From contig CAVZWW010000002.1 in NCBI GenBank assembly GCA_963779225.1, forward strand, positions 248,001-312,000: a stretch of 64,000 bases of DNA, read 5' to 3'. The notes under the pieces were generated by a model that had not been told where the DNA came from, ran no database searches, and worked only from the letters and a program-made list of their open reading frames with translations. The translations under genes and the position numbers were made by a program. The stretch's first letter is position 1. Each line of letters begins with the position of its first letter. This DNA comes from CAVPCZ01 sp963779225. Lineage in GTDB: Bacteria; Bacteroidota; Ignavibacteria; UBA10030; UBA6906. Of the stretch, positions 35,981-44,213 are shown one piece after another.

Positions 35981-37726
35981 TCATTTCAATAGGACCATGG
36001 TACGGACAACACGATGCTCACCCTGGGTCACACGGGCGAAATAGCTTCCGCCTGGCAACCCGTTACCTTGAAAACGAACCTTCACACGTTGAGCCGCCTG
36101 GACATGCCCGTCGAAGGGGGTCCCAACGAGTTCTCCGAGGGAGTTGTAGATCTCCACACGCGCACGGCCGTCCGTTGGAGTGACGAAGGCGATTGTGGTC
36201 TCAGGATTGAATGGGTTGGGATACGCCTCCGAGCATGCGAACTCCTGTGGACGTCCCGGTCTGATCAGATCCCCCACAGACGTCGTGGGGGTTCGGGGAC
36301 CGACATCGGCTGCAGTGAGGGGGCGGAACAGCACGGGGCCATCTGAAATCTCGTCGGCCCCGATGTCCTTCGGATCCTGTCGTGCCTGGCCGTCCACGTC
36401 CATGGAGACCAGAGGATACACACCCGCGGCGGTGTTGATGGCAGGACTGGAGGGTGTGGGGCGCTGCAGCCCGTCACTCCCGGCGGCTGCCAGCAATGGA
36501 TCAGCAATCGTTATTCCCGATGGTACAGGAATACCGAGCGAAGCACCCCAGAAGATATTCCCTTCCCAGCGAAGGTTCACCGGCGTATCCGTAAAACGCA
36601 CCAGTGGACCGGTCGAACCTGTGACGATGTTGTTCGCGAAAAGACAATCCAGCGGGGGGAGAATGTTGTCGGAGTCCTTCCCGGTCCCCACATCGATGCT
36701 TGCGGTGTTCCCTACCAGGGTATTGAAGGCGACCGTTGCCCGTTTCACCTGAAAGTAGCCGTTGAGGGGGGAGTCTTGAATGCCGTCCATCAGGGCGATG
36801 GCAGACCGCAAGTCCGTGCCCCTGAGGCCCGTCAGGTAGTTGTTCACGACGACATGATCCTCACCGATGACCCTGATACCGCCGGTACTGCTCTTGCCGT
36901 TGCCAAAGAAAACATTCCCTTCGACACGGCAGCGATTCCCATGACGGAGTGTCAGCGTCCCTTCACAATTGCGGAACGTGTTGTGACGGTAGATGTTCTC
37001 GCACGATTTGCTGGAGATGATCTCCATTTCTCCGTTACATTCCTCAAAGAGGTTTTCCTCGACGATGGTATACGAATCAAACATGGACCAGTCGGAAGTT
37101 CCCACACGTATGGTCTCGCCCCCGTTCACTCCCAGTGGCGGCCGGTAGGCAAAATGGTTCCGGTCGATCAGATGATAGTTCGGCGTTGCCGAAAGCCAGA
37201 CCACGAGCGTCGTTCCCTGGTGATTCTTCCCGCGCAGGTAGCAGTGATCCACCCGGTTGTGCGAGCCATACAGCGAGACCCACTTGTAGTCGGTGGTCTT
37301 GAGTACCGGATTGAAGTCGATGATGCCGGAGTTCGTCAGCCTGCAATATGAACTTTCGAGACTCTTCGAGGCATTCCGGAATTCGATCACCGCGTCCGCA
37401 GGACTGTAGCCGTTTGCGAACAGCAGGCCATCCACGACAAGATAGGTGCCGCCGATGCGCAGGTTGGATGCGCCGGTAATCGTCACGGTGCCGTAACCGG
37501 GGGTTCGCAGGGTGATCGGTTTTTCGGCCGTGCCGTTCCCTTCGAAGACCAGCCGGACATCCGTCCAGGTCCCGGCGGTCATCAGCAGCGTATCTCCCGG
37601 TTGGGCCATGCCCATCGCCGCGGCGATTTCAGCGGGTGTTGCGACGGAAAATTCTTTCGCGCTACATGCCGAACCAACAAGCCAGACAGACAACAGCGTT
37701 GCACAACACCAACGGCCTGCTTTCAT
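35981..37726 (-). CDS. PL6 family lyase with T9SS sorting domain
   Basis: A surface-secreted alginate/polyuronate lyase. ATG 37726 follows AAGGAAG at 5-6 nt. The 581 residues have a signal peptide (CCATLLSVWLVGSACSA), then the PL6 beta helix from EFSVATPAEIAAAMGMAQPGDTL. The catalytic pair is Lys240 in EIISSKSCEN and Arg261 in LTLRHGNR. A type IX sorting domain ends the protein (about 500-581, EAYPNPFNPETTIAFV...GGSYFARVTQGEHRVVRTMVLLK). It differs from the other PL6 protein by this export route, suggesting one extracellular and one periplasmic lyase. A large palindrome precedes the gene. Confidence 0.93.
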   Translation of the reverse strand: MKAGRWCCATLLSVWLVGSACSAKEFSVATPAEIAAAMGMAQPGDTLLMTAGTWTDVRLVFEGNGTAEKPITLRTPGYGTVTITGASNLRIGGTYLVVDGLLFANGYSPADAVIEFRNASKSLESSYCRLTNSGIIDFNPVLKTTDYKWVSLYGSHNRVDHCYLRGKNHQGTTLVVWLSATPNYHLIDRNHFAYRPPLGVNGGETIRVGTSDWSMFDSYTIVEENLFEECNGEMEIISSKSCENIYRHNTFRNCEGTLTLRHGNRCRVEGNVFFGNGKSSTGGIRVIGEDHVVVNNYLTGLRGTDLRSAIALMDGIQDSPLNGYFQVKRATVAFNTLVGNTASIDVGTGKDSDNILPPLDCLFANNIVTGSTGPLVRFTDTPVNLRWEGNIFWGASLGIPVPSGITIADPLLAAAGSDGLQRPTPSSPAINTAAGVYPLVSMDVDGQARQDPKDIGADEISDGPVLFRPLTAADVGPRTPTTSVGDLIRPGRPQEFACSEAYPNPFNPETTIAFVTPTDGRARVEIYNSLGELVGTPFDGHVQAAQRVKVRFQGNGLPGGSYFARVTQGEHRVVRTMVLLK

Positions 37727-37748
37727 GCTATCTTCCTTCTCGCACATA

Positions 37749-37805
37749 CACGGGGGCGCGGAGACGTGTTCTGGAAATCCAAGTGTGACGTCTCCGTACC
37801 CCGTG
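37749..37805. promoter_or_regulatory. Nested palindrome upstream of the T9SS PL6 gene
   Basis: Outer 7-bp arms (CACGGGG at 37749-37755 and its complement at 37799-37805) enclose 9-bp arms (CGGAGACGT at 37759-37767 and complement at 37788-37796). The 20-nt loop contains a further TGGA..TCCA pair (37772-37781). There is no T-run, so it is not a standard terminator. It lies 23 nt upstream of the PL6 start codon and could be an mRNA processing/stability element or protein site. Confidence 0.6.
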
Positions 37806-37835
37806 AACCTGTCATTACCTCTCACCACCTATCGT

Positions 37836-39395
37836 CTACTTCACCAGCATCATGCGTCTGCTCTGCATCAGAGCGCCCGCACGGACCTGGTAGATGTACA
37901 TGCCGGACGTGAGGGAGGATGCATCAAAGGTCACGCGATAGGTGCCGGCCGACTGAACCGTGCTCACCAGCGTTGCCACTTCCTGGCCCAGAAGCGAGAA
38001 CACCTTCACCGTCACCGGCTGCTCCTGCGGCAGCGAGTATTCGATCATGGTGGACGGATTGAAGGGATTGGGATAGTTCTGTGAGACGCTGAACCGGGAC
38101 GGGAGTTCGCCGGTGATCCTCTCTACCGCCGTGCCGGGCCCTTCCAGCGAGTTCTCCGTCGTCCCCGTGGCGCGCGCCAAAGCCAGATACAACGACGCCC
38201 CGCCATCGGTCAGATCCAGGGCGCTCGCGAGCGAATCGGCCACGACCAGCCGGGGCAGACTGTCCAGGGCGGTCATATTCGGCGCCGTAGGACCATTGCC
38301 GACCCAGCTGGCGCGATCGTCCGTCGAATGCGCAACCCTCAGGCTCGTATTTCCCGCCGCCACTCCGTCATTCGTGCCGTAGCTCAGAGTGTAGAAAGCC
38401 GCCTTCAGCGTCGCGGTGGTGGTTATTCCTTTGAAATAGTCCACCTTGTAATAGCGAACCGCGGATACTTTGTCAATGTCTCCGCTGAAGGTGCCGGATG
38501 CCCCGATGCTGGCATTCCCGGGAATGCACCGCGCGGTGATCCAGTGTCCGGTGGTCGCATTGCCGGTGACCGTACGTACGCGAACGGGCCGGTAACCATT
38601 CTCGTCACCGATCGGATAATCCTTGTTGGAGGTGCTGGATGAAGCGCCGCGTCCCATGGCACCGATCACATAGCTGGAATCCGATGCGCCGAACACGGTT
38701 GCACTGGTGGTCGACCGGTGGACCAGGGTGTTGTTCCCCGTTTCGACTATTCCACGTTTGAATTCGAACCACACCTGCGCGGTCAGGGCACTTGTGCTTC
38801 CTGAGGCGGTATATACGTCGGTGGCAAGAATGACCCTGCCGTTCCCGGATTTGTCGATGGTCCATCCGTTGAATTCATTATTTGAAGAGTTGTACTCGCC
38901 CGGCGTGGTGACGGTACTGTTGGTGGAGCCCGTAAAAATATACTGGGCGACACTCAGCGTGCTGTTCGTGCTTCCCGATCGCATGTCGAACGTAGCCCCG
39001 TTGTTGGTGAGATCGCCGGTCAGATAGATCTGGTGCACGAGATTGCCGAGTATGGTGTTGGATTGTACCTTGAAGACCGCCCCGGCGCTGATGAGGAGGT
39101 TGCCGTTGACGCGAAGAATGGTGGTATCCGACTTCGAGAACTGCAGCACACCGGAAGTCCCCTCTCCCACCTGCACTCCGGCTACGGTGGCATCAGTGGC
39201 GTTGTAGGTCACGGTGTCACCATCCGCGATAACAGCGATGTCAGCGGGGCCCGGGACCGCTCCCCCGACCCATGTGGCCGGTTCGGTCCAGTTCCCGCTC
39301 GCACCTGCAGATTTGATCGTCCCTGCCGCGGCCAGTCCCGCCACGAGCAGAAAGACCACCGTGTGTGTCAGCAGAAGGTATACGCGTCGTTTCAT
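37836..39395 (-). CDS. T9SS-exported beta-solenoid-like surface protein
   Basis: A 519-residue protein with a signal peptide (HTVVFLLVAGLAAAG) and the opening GNWTEPATWVGGAVPGPAD, a W..P.TW.GG..P pattern common in secreted parallel-beta adhesin-like proteins. The middle is Ser/Thr/Asn/Gly-rich with repeated short strands. The C-terminus is a type IX sorting domain (about 440-519, SQNYPNPFNPSTMIEYSLP...GMYIYQVRAGALMQSRRMMLVK). No catalytic motif is seen. GGAG lies 6 nt before the ATG. It follows the OmpP1-like gene and may be a binding or structural protein at the cell surface. Confidence 0.8.
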   Translation of the reverse strand: MKRRVYLLLTHTVVFLLVAGLAAAGTIKSAGASGNWTEPATWVGGAVPGPADIAVIADGDTVTYNATDATVAGVQVGEGTSGVLQFSKSDTTILRVNGNLLISAGAVFKVQSNTILGNLVHQIYLTGDLTNNGATFDMRSGSTNSTLSVAQYIFTGSTNSTVTTPGEYNSSNNEFNGWTIDKSGNGRVILATDVYTASGSTSALTAQVWFEFKRGIVETGNNTLVHRSTTSATVFGASDSSYVIGAMGRGASSSTSNKDYPIGDENGYRPVRVRTVTGNATTGHWITARCIPGNASIGASGTFSGDIDKVSAVRYYKVDYFKGITTTATLKAAFYTLSYGTNDGVAAGNTSLRVAHSTDDRASWVGNGPTAPNMTALDSLPRLVVADSLASALDLTDGGASLYLALARATGTTENSLEGPGTAVERITGELPSRFSVSQNYPNPFNPSTMIEYSLPQEQPVTVKVFSLLGQEVATLVSTVQSAGTYRVTFDASSLTSGMYIYQVRAGALMQSRRMMLVK

Positions 39396-39436
39396 GACGT
39401 ACTCCGTGTTGTTGGTGAATGAGAAGCGGTGATTTA

Positions 39437-40897
39437 TTAGAACTGTATCGATGTTTCCAGAACAAGCGTGTGCTGTTTCAGTGTGTTGGTGTTGACGTTC
39501 GTCATCCAGATATCCTGGTATTGAATGTGTTTATACTCGTAGGCAACGTCAACGCCGAAAACTCCGAACCGCATCCCGAGCCCGGCCGTGTACGCATCCC
39601 CCCGCACCGGTTCGCCGATCAGGCCCGCACCCTCCGGCGCATAGGTCTGGACTTCTTCCCGGTATCCCCCGCGGACCCAGAGCCATTCGGTTGCCTTGAA
39701 TTCGATCCCGCCGCGCAACGACTTGCTGCTCAGCCAGGGATTGACGGAGCTCGCCGCTTCGTGTGTGAACGTCACATCGTCGTACTGGCGGATGGTATAG
39801 TCCACGCCGATGCTCCACCGCTCGGTGGGATAGAGGGCAAACCCGATCGAGAGCTGGACCGGAATATTCAGATCGTCCGTCCCGCTCGTCGTTGTGACCG
39901 TGGAGGACCCGGTGGTATCGATGGTTGTTGTCATGTCCCACGTCCGCTTGATGGTCACCGGGGGTTGCACGGAGAAGCCGAGACTGATATGTTCACTCCG
40001 GTAGAACGCGCCGATCGTGGTCACAACGCCGGAATAGGTCGATGTGCCCGAAGCGGACGACCGGTAGTACACAGAATCGTTCCTGACGCGGAAGACGGCG
40101 TCAAACAGCAGTCGCCCGCGCTCGATCTGGATTTCGCTGTCGTCCGACGAACCCGTCAGAACGGTGACGGCTGCGCCAAGACTGAACCGGTCGAAGAACG
40201 TTACTGAAGCCGCCGGTGTAATGCGGTAGATCGCTCCTTGCCGTTCGACCGCCGACGAATACCAGCGGGCAGCCAGCGTATCGGTTCCCCTCAGGACCGG
40301 CATCGGGGATGGACGATACTGGCCAATATTGGGATCCATGTTATTGTTGTTCCTGTAATAATAGTCCAGATTCATCGCTTCTGCAAACCCCACGCCTGCA
40401 ACAATTCTGATTCCCTCGACTTCAAACGGAACCGCTGCGCTCAACAGCGCCGGCCGTACGGCCGTCCGGGAGTTCTCCCAATCCGGCAAGATCGTATCAT
40501 AGGGCTTCTGAAGTTTATCGGCGGGATTCGTGACAACCGGATCCTGGATTCCGTCCAGCATATTCTCCATGAGCAGGCTGAGGTTGGGATAGAACCGGTT
40601 GGGAAGCCAGTCCTGTTCCTGCCGATCCTGGTAGTTGTACACGGTACCCCCGAAACGCAGCTCCGCGGACTCCAGTTGCATGAGTGCAGCGGGATTGGAG
40701 AACAGCACCGAAGATTCGTTACCGAGTGCTATTGCCGCCCCGCCAAGAGACATGCTCCGTGCACTGCGCAGAACGAATTGATCCAGCGCCTGGTAGGTGA
40801 GGGGTTTGAACAAACCCTGCCCGAAGGCAACCACCGGGAGGAGCAGGACGATGATGCCGAATGACGATGGCAGCGAGAGCCGGTTGTGTGTTCTCAT
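39437..40897 (-). CDS. OmpP1/FadL/TodX-like outer-membrane barrel
   Basis: A 486-residue predicted outer-membrane beta barrel. It has a signal peptide (SSFGIIVLLLPVVAFGQ), then RSARSMSLGGAAIALGNESSVLFSNPAALMQL, the pattern shared by FadL/OmpP1 and PorV-type proteins. Many alternating strands follow, and the protein ends in Phe (LETSIQF). The ATG overlaps the PorV stop (ATGA), so the two are coupled. It might move hydrophobic or oligosaccharide substrates or assist the receptor; the role is not determinable. Confidence 0.78.
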   Translation of the reverse strand: MRTHNRLSLPSSFGIIVLLLPVVAFGQGLFKPLTYQALDQFVLRSARSMSLGGAAIALGNESSVLFSNPAALMQLESAELRFGGTVYNYQDRQEQDWLPNRFYPNLSLLMENMLDGIQDPVVTNPADKLQKPYDTILPDWENSRTAVRPALLSAAVPFEVEGIRIVAGVGFAEAMNLDYYYRNNNNMDPNIGQYRPSPMPVLRGTDTLAARWYSSAVERQGAIYRITPAASVTFFDRFSLGAAVTVLTGSSDDSEIQIERGRLLFDAVFRVRNDSVYYRSSASGTSTYSGVVTTIGAFYRSEHISLGFSVQPPVTIKRTWDMTTTIDTTGSSTVTTTSGTDDLNIPVQLSIGFALYPTERWSIGVDYTIRQYDDVTFTHEAASSVNPWLSSKSLRGGIEFKATEWLWVRGGYREEVQTYAPEGAGLIGEPVRGDAYTAGLGMRFGVFGVDVAYEYKHIQYQDIWMTNVNTNTLKQHTLVLETSIQF

Positions 40898-41940
40898 GGC
40901 AGTACCACCCCCAGGCTGATGCGGTGAACACTTCCGAGGTAGTCGCCCATCGCTCCGTAGCTGTAGTCAAAGCCCAGCCCCACATCGCCCAATGCCAGCT
41001 TCACGCCAGCGCCGAAGTTCAACCCGTCATTGTCATAATTCGCCTTGTATCCCGCCCGCAGCGCAAAGATTTCCTGGAACGAGTACTCCAGGCCCATATG
41101 CATCTGCTGTGCGTAGTCGTTCGGCTGGAACAGATCGAATGCCACGGTCAGGCGATGCACATCGTCGGGCATCAGCAGCGCACTCGGACCGATCATATCC
41201 GCGGCAGTGCCGAGGCGAAAAGCCAGAGGCGCCGGGTATCCTTCCTGGGCAAACTTGACCTGCCCCCCGAAATTCTGGACTGATGCCCCTATCCGGATAG
41301 AACGATATCCGGTTTCATAGAGCATGCCGAAGTCGAAGAGCACGACGTTTGCCGAAGTGTTGTAGGTTTCCTGTGCCCCGGTCGACGGATTGACTACGGT
41401 GAACGAACTGGCACCGTACAGTGATTCATAGACAAACTTGATATTCACCCCGGTGGAGAAATTCGCCGTCAGCTGCCGTGCAAAGGAAACTCCCGCGAGA
41501 AACGTCGTAGGAGTGAAGGTACTGCCCGTGAGTCCCGGATTGTAGACCAGATTCCCCGGAGTGCCCACAAACTGTAATTGGTCGACACGTGTTTCTTCGA
41601 TCGCTCCGTAGCTCACGAACTGGAACTGAAATCCCAGGGTGCCGGCATCTCCCAGCGGCAAGGCGTACCCCAGTGCGCTCTGATAGGTGTCAAAGAGCCA
41701 GAGGGTCAGCGTGGTCGACAGCTGGTGGGACTGCGCGGACGCAAGGCCTGCGGGATTCCAGAACACGGCGTCCGCGCCGGAAGCCAGTGTGACGAACGCA
41801 TCACCCATCGCCGTCGCACGTGCGGTCGGCATCACCTTGAGAAATTGGAGCGATGATGTTCCCACCTTCTGCGCCGTCACTTTCTCCAGGCCGCCGGCAA
41901 GGAGAAGCAGAGGCACCAGGACAAAGAAGCTCTTGTTCAT
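40894..41940 (-). CDS. PorV/PorQ family outer-membrane protein
   Basis: A 348-residue barrel with a signal peptide (FFVLVPLLLLAGGLEKVTAQ) and the family opening TSSLQFLKVMPTARATAMGDAFVTLASGADAVFWNPAGLA. In T9SS organisms PorV shuttles cargo to the attachment complex. This copy is not beside core T9SS genes but inside a receptor/secreted-protein block, so it is probably one of the additional PorV-like paralogues seen beside TonB receptors in this phylum. GGGAG precedes the ATG. Confidence 0.87.
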   Translation of the reverse strand: MNKSFFVLVPLLLLAGGLEKVTAQKVGTSSLQFLKVMPTARATAMGDAFVTLASGADAVFWNPAGLASAQSHQLSTTLTLWLFDTYQSALGYALPLGDAGTLGFQFQFVSYGAIEETRVDQLQFVGTPGNLVYNPGLTGSTFTPTTFLAGVSFARQLTANFSTGVNIKFVYESLYGASSFTVVNPSTGAQETYNTSANVVLFDFGMLYETGYRSIRIGASVQNFGGQVKFAQEGYPAPLAFRLGTAADMIGPSALLMPDDVHRLTVAFDLFQPNDYAQQMHMGLEYSFQEIFALRAGYKANYDNDGLNFGAGVKLALGDVGLGFDYSYGAMGDYLGSVHRISLGVVLP

Positions 41941-41961
41941 GGATCTCTCCCTGCGGTACTG

Positions 41962-44196
41962 TTAATGGATGATGACGAATTTGCCGTGCGTTCGACTGCC
42001 GTCCGGCGTTTCCACGACATAGAAATAGACTCCCGAAGCCATGAGCTGGTTATTGCGTGTCACCTGCAGGTATTCGGTCGAGTACAGTTCGGTGTCATGG
42101 TAGAGTGTCTGGACAAGCTGACCGCTATACGAGATGACGCGGATCGTGCAGTGCTTGGGAAGATTATAGAAGCCGATCTTTCCTCCCGCATCCCCCCCGT
42201 CGGCGGTTGCCCCGGTGAAGCCGGAGCGCACCACAAACGGATTGGGTACCACAACCACGGTCTCCAGCGTCTCGGTTCCGCCTATCTGGGTGCCGTGCAG
42301 CGTTATGTTTGTGCGGCCGCTGTGGTTGCCCTGCGTATCGACGGAGAGCAACGAATAATAGAATGATTCCCCTACACGTGTGTCTCCGTCCCTGAAATCA
42401 TATTCACCATTCTGGAAGTAACGGGGATCCTGACGGCCGATGCTGTCGAGCCTGGTCCAGGGCCCGAGCGGGTGCACAGCCTTGTACAGTTCATAATGAC
42501 TGAACGCGGCTTGCAGACGGGGGCTGGCGAAGTTCTCCACCTCCATCCCCCACTCAATGCGATTCTGGGCCAGCGCGGTGTTGCTGATGGCAAAGACGGG
42601 GGCGGGCACGACGATCGGCATCTGATACACGCCCGTGCTCGGGGCACTGTCAGGCCAGTACTGCGTCGAATCGTAGTCGATCAGAGGACGGCCGGTGTAG
42701 GCCTGGATCGCCCGGTCAGCCACCTCGCGAACCGTGACGACATTCGAATTCACATGCTGTGGCAGCGGGTACTTGCTGAGGTAGTCGCTGCCGTGAACGT
42801 ACTGCACTCCACTGACTCCGCCGTAGGTTATCGGCTTCCACCAGTTCGGCACGGGGTTGAAGGCATTGGACGCCGGCGTGGTGGCTTCGCCGCACAGCTC
42901 GCCGCAACTTCCCCCCTCATCTTTCAAACCGGCTTCCGTTTCCTCCTGCCTGGCCGCTCCGTAACCGACAACCTCCGCCACGGCGAACCGGATTTTATCA
43001 CCGACGTTGAGATTGTACGGACCGAACACGAGAATATGGCCGACACCGAACTTCTGCGACTGCCTCCAGTTATAGCTGCCACGGCCCACCCAGTCCGGCC
43101 CGAACGTGGCAAGATCCCGGTACGGATTATTCTTCCGTGGCTGCGTGAGATCCATATACGTGGTGGCTTTGGCGTTCGACAGAAGGTTGGTCTCCATCCG
43201 GTTCAGGAAAGGCTGTTTGATCCGATCGTTCGCATCCCACACGTTGATGGTGTCGCTTGAGGCGATGTTGATCTGGGTTTCACCCTTTCGGGCAAGATGC
43301 CCGGTGTCGAAGTAGAGAGGAAGGTAGCCGACCGCCTGAGCTGCCAGCAATCCCCCTCCGTTCTTCCCGTTTGCCGCCCACTCGGCGGCATACTTCGGAT
43401 CCGGCCTGCCCGTGCGGTCAAGATTATAATTCATCCACCGGTGCCGGTCAAACCGGGGAAACTGATCCCCCTGATAGTAGTCCGTACCATCCCACCGGTT
43501 GAAGATCCGTTCGTTGGCAAACATGGAGGGGCAGAATCCGTAGGCAAACCCCACGAGAACATCCTTGATCGGAAGCGTGACCGCCGGTGTCGCCGGGTTC
43601 CCGTCCGTGTCACCGGTGTACTCCATCTCGTACTCGTAGATGATGAAGTCGTCATAGTCGGGGAGACTCCAGGCCCGGCTGGTGCGCGTCACCGTGATGC
43701 CCACGCTGGAGGCCCATCGGGAGACGATGATCTCTTCCGCCTCGTCCGGATTGTAGGACGGGTTCAGGGCGCCCTTTTCGAGCGTTGGATAGTTTTCCGT
43801 CCGTTGAATGTCCAGGGGAAAACTGTAACGCCCGGCATACGGTTCGCCCTGGATGGCGCCGCAAAATGCATACAGCACCGAGGAGGTGTCGGAACGCATG
43901 GCGGAGAAGTACACTCCCCCGCCGAACGAATTGTAGTAACCGTTGTACTGGACGCCGTCCACGATCGTCGCGGAATTCCCCGGCCATTCCAGCGACGGTA
44001 CGCCGCGTGTGCTGCCGCTGGTCCCGCTGTCGTAGGCTCGTCCGAGCTCTCCGGTGTTGAACACCGTCTGGTTGAGCATGGCTCGGCGATGGATCGCGTA
44101 GTCGCGCAACTGGGCCTCCGCGGTCAGCCCCGCACAACAGAGCGCCGCCACGAGCACTGCCGTCTTCAAACGCACATTTCCCGGAATCATGTTCAT
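41962..44196 (-). CDS. Large secreted protein with T9SS-like C-terminus, receptor partner
   Basis: A 744-residue exported protein with a signal peptide (KTAVLVAALCCAGLTAEAQ). It has a long body rich in Tyr/Trp/Asn/Gly (YNGYYNSFGGGVYFSAMRSD, YDDFIIYEYEMEYTGD), a segment resembling a fibronectin-type fold (about 560-660), and a C-terminal sorting-like domain (VVVPNPFVVRSGFTG...ASGVYFYVVETPDGSRTHGKFVIIH). GGAGGT lies 5 nt before the ATG. It follows the TonB receptor by 17 nt where other Bacteroidota place SusD, but shows no SusD TPR features or lipobox. A surface ligand-binding role is inference. Confidence 0.78.
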   Translation of the reverse strand: MNMIPGNVRLKTAVLVAALCCAGLTAEAQLRDYAIHRRAMLNQTVFNTGELGRAYDSGTSGSTRGVPSLEWPGNSATIVDGVQYNGYYNSFGGGVYFSAMRSDTSSVLYAFCGAIQGEPYAGRYSFPLDIQRTENYPTLEKGALNPSYNPDEAEEIIVSRWASSVGITVTRTSRAWSLPDYDDFIIYEYEMEYTGDTDGNPATPAVTLPIKDVLVGFAYGFCPSMFANERIFNRWDGTDYYQGDQFPRFDRHRWMNYNLDRTGRPDPKYAAEWAANGKNGGGLLAAQAVGYLPLYFDTGHLARKGETQINIASSDTINVWDANDRIKQPFLNRMETNLLSNAKATTYMDLTQPRKNNPYRDLATFGPDWVGRGSYNWRQSQKFGVGHILVFGPYNLNVGDKIRFAVAEVVGYGAARQEETEAGLKDEGGSCGELCGEATTPASNAFNPVPNWWKPITYGGVSGVQYVHGSDYLSKYPLPQHVNSNVVTVREVADRAIQAYTGRPLIDYDSTQYWPDSAPSTGVYQMPIVVPAPVFAISNTALAQNRIEWGMEVENFASPRLQAAFSHYELYKAVHPLGPWTRLDSIGRQDPRYFQNGEYDFRDGDTRVGESFYYSLLSVDTQGNHSGRTNITLHGTQIGGTETLETVVVVPNPFVVRSGFTGATADGGDAGGKIGFYNLPKHCTIRVISYSGQLVQTLYHDTELYSTEYLQVTRNNQLMASGVYFYVVETPDGSRTHGKFVIIH

Positions 44197-44213
44197 GGGT
44201 GACCTCCGCCTTC

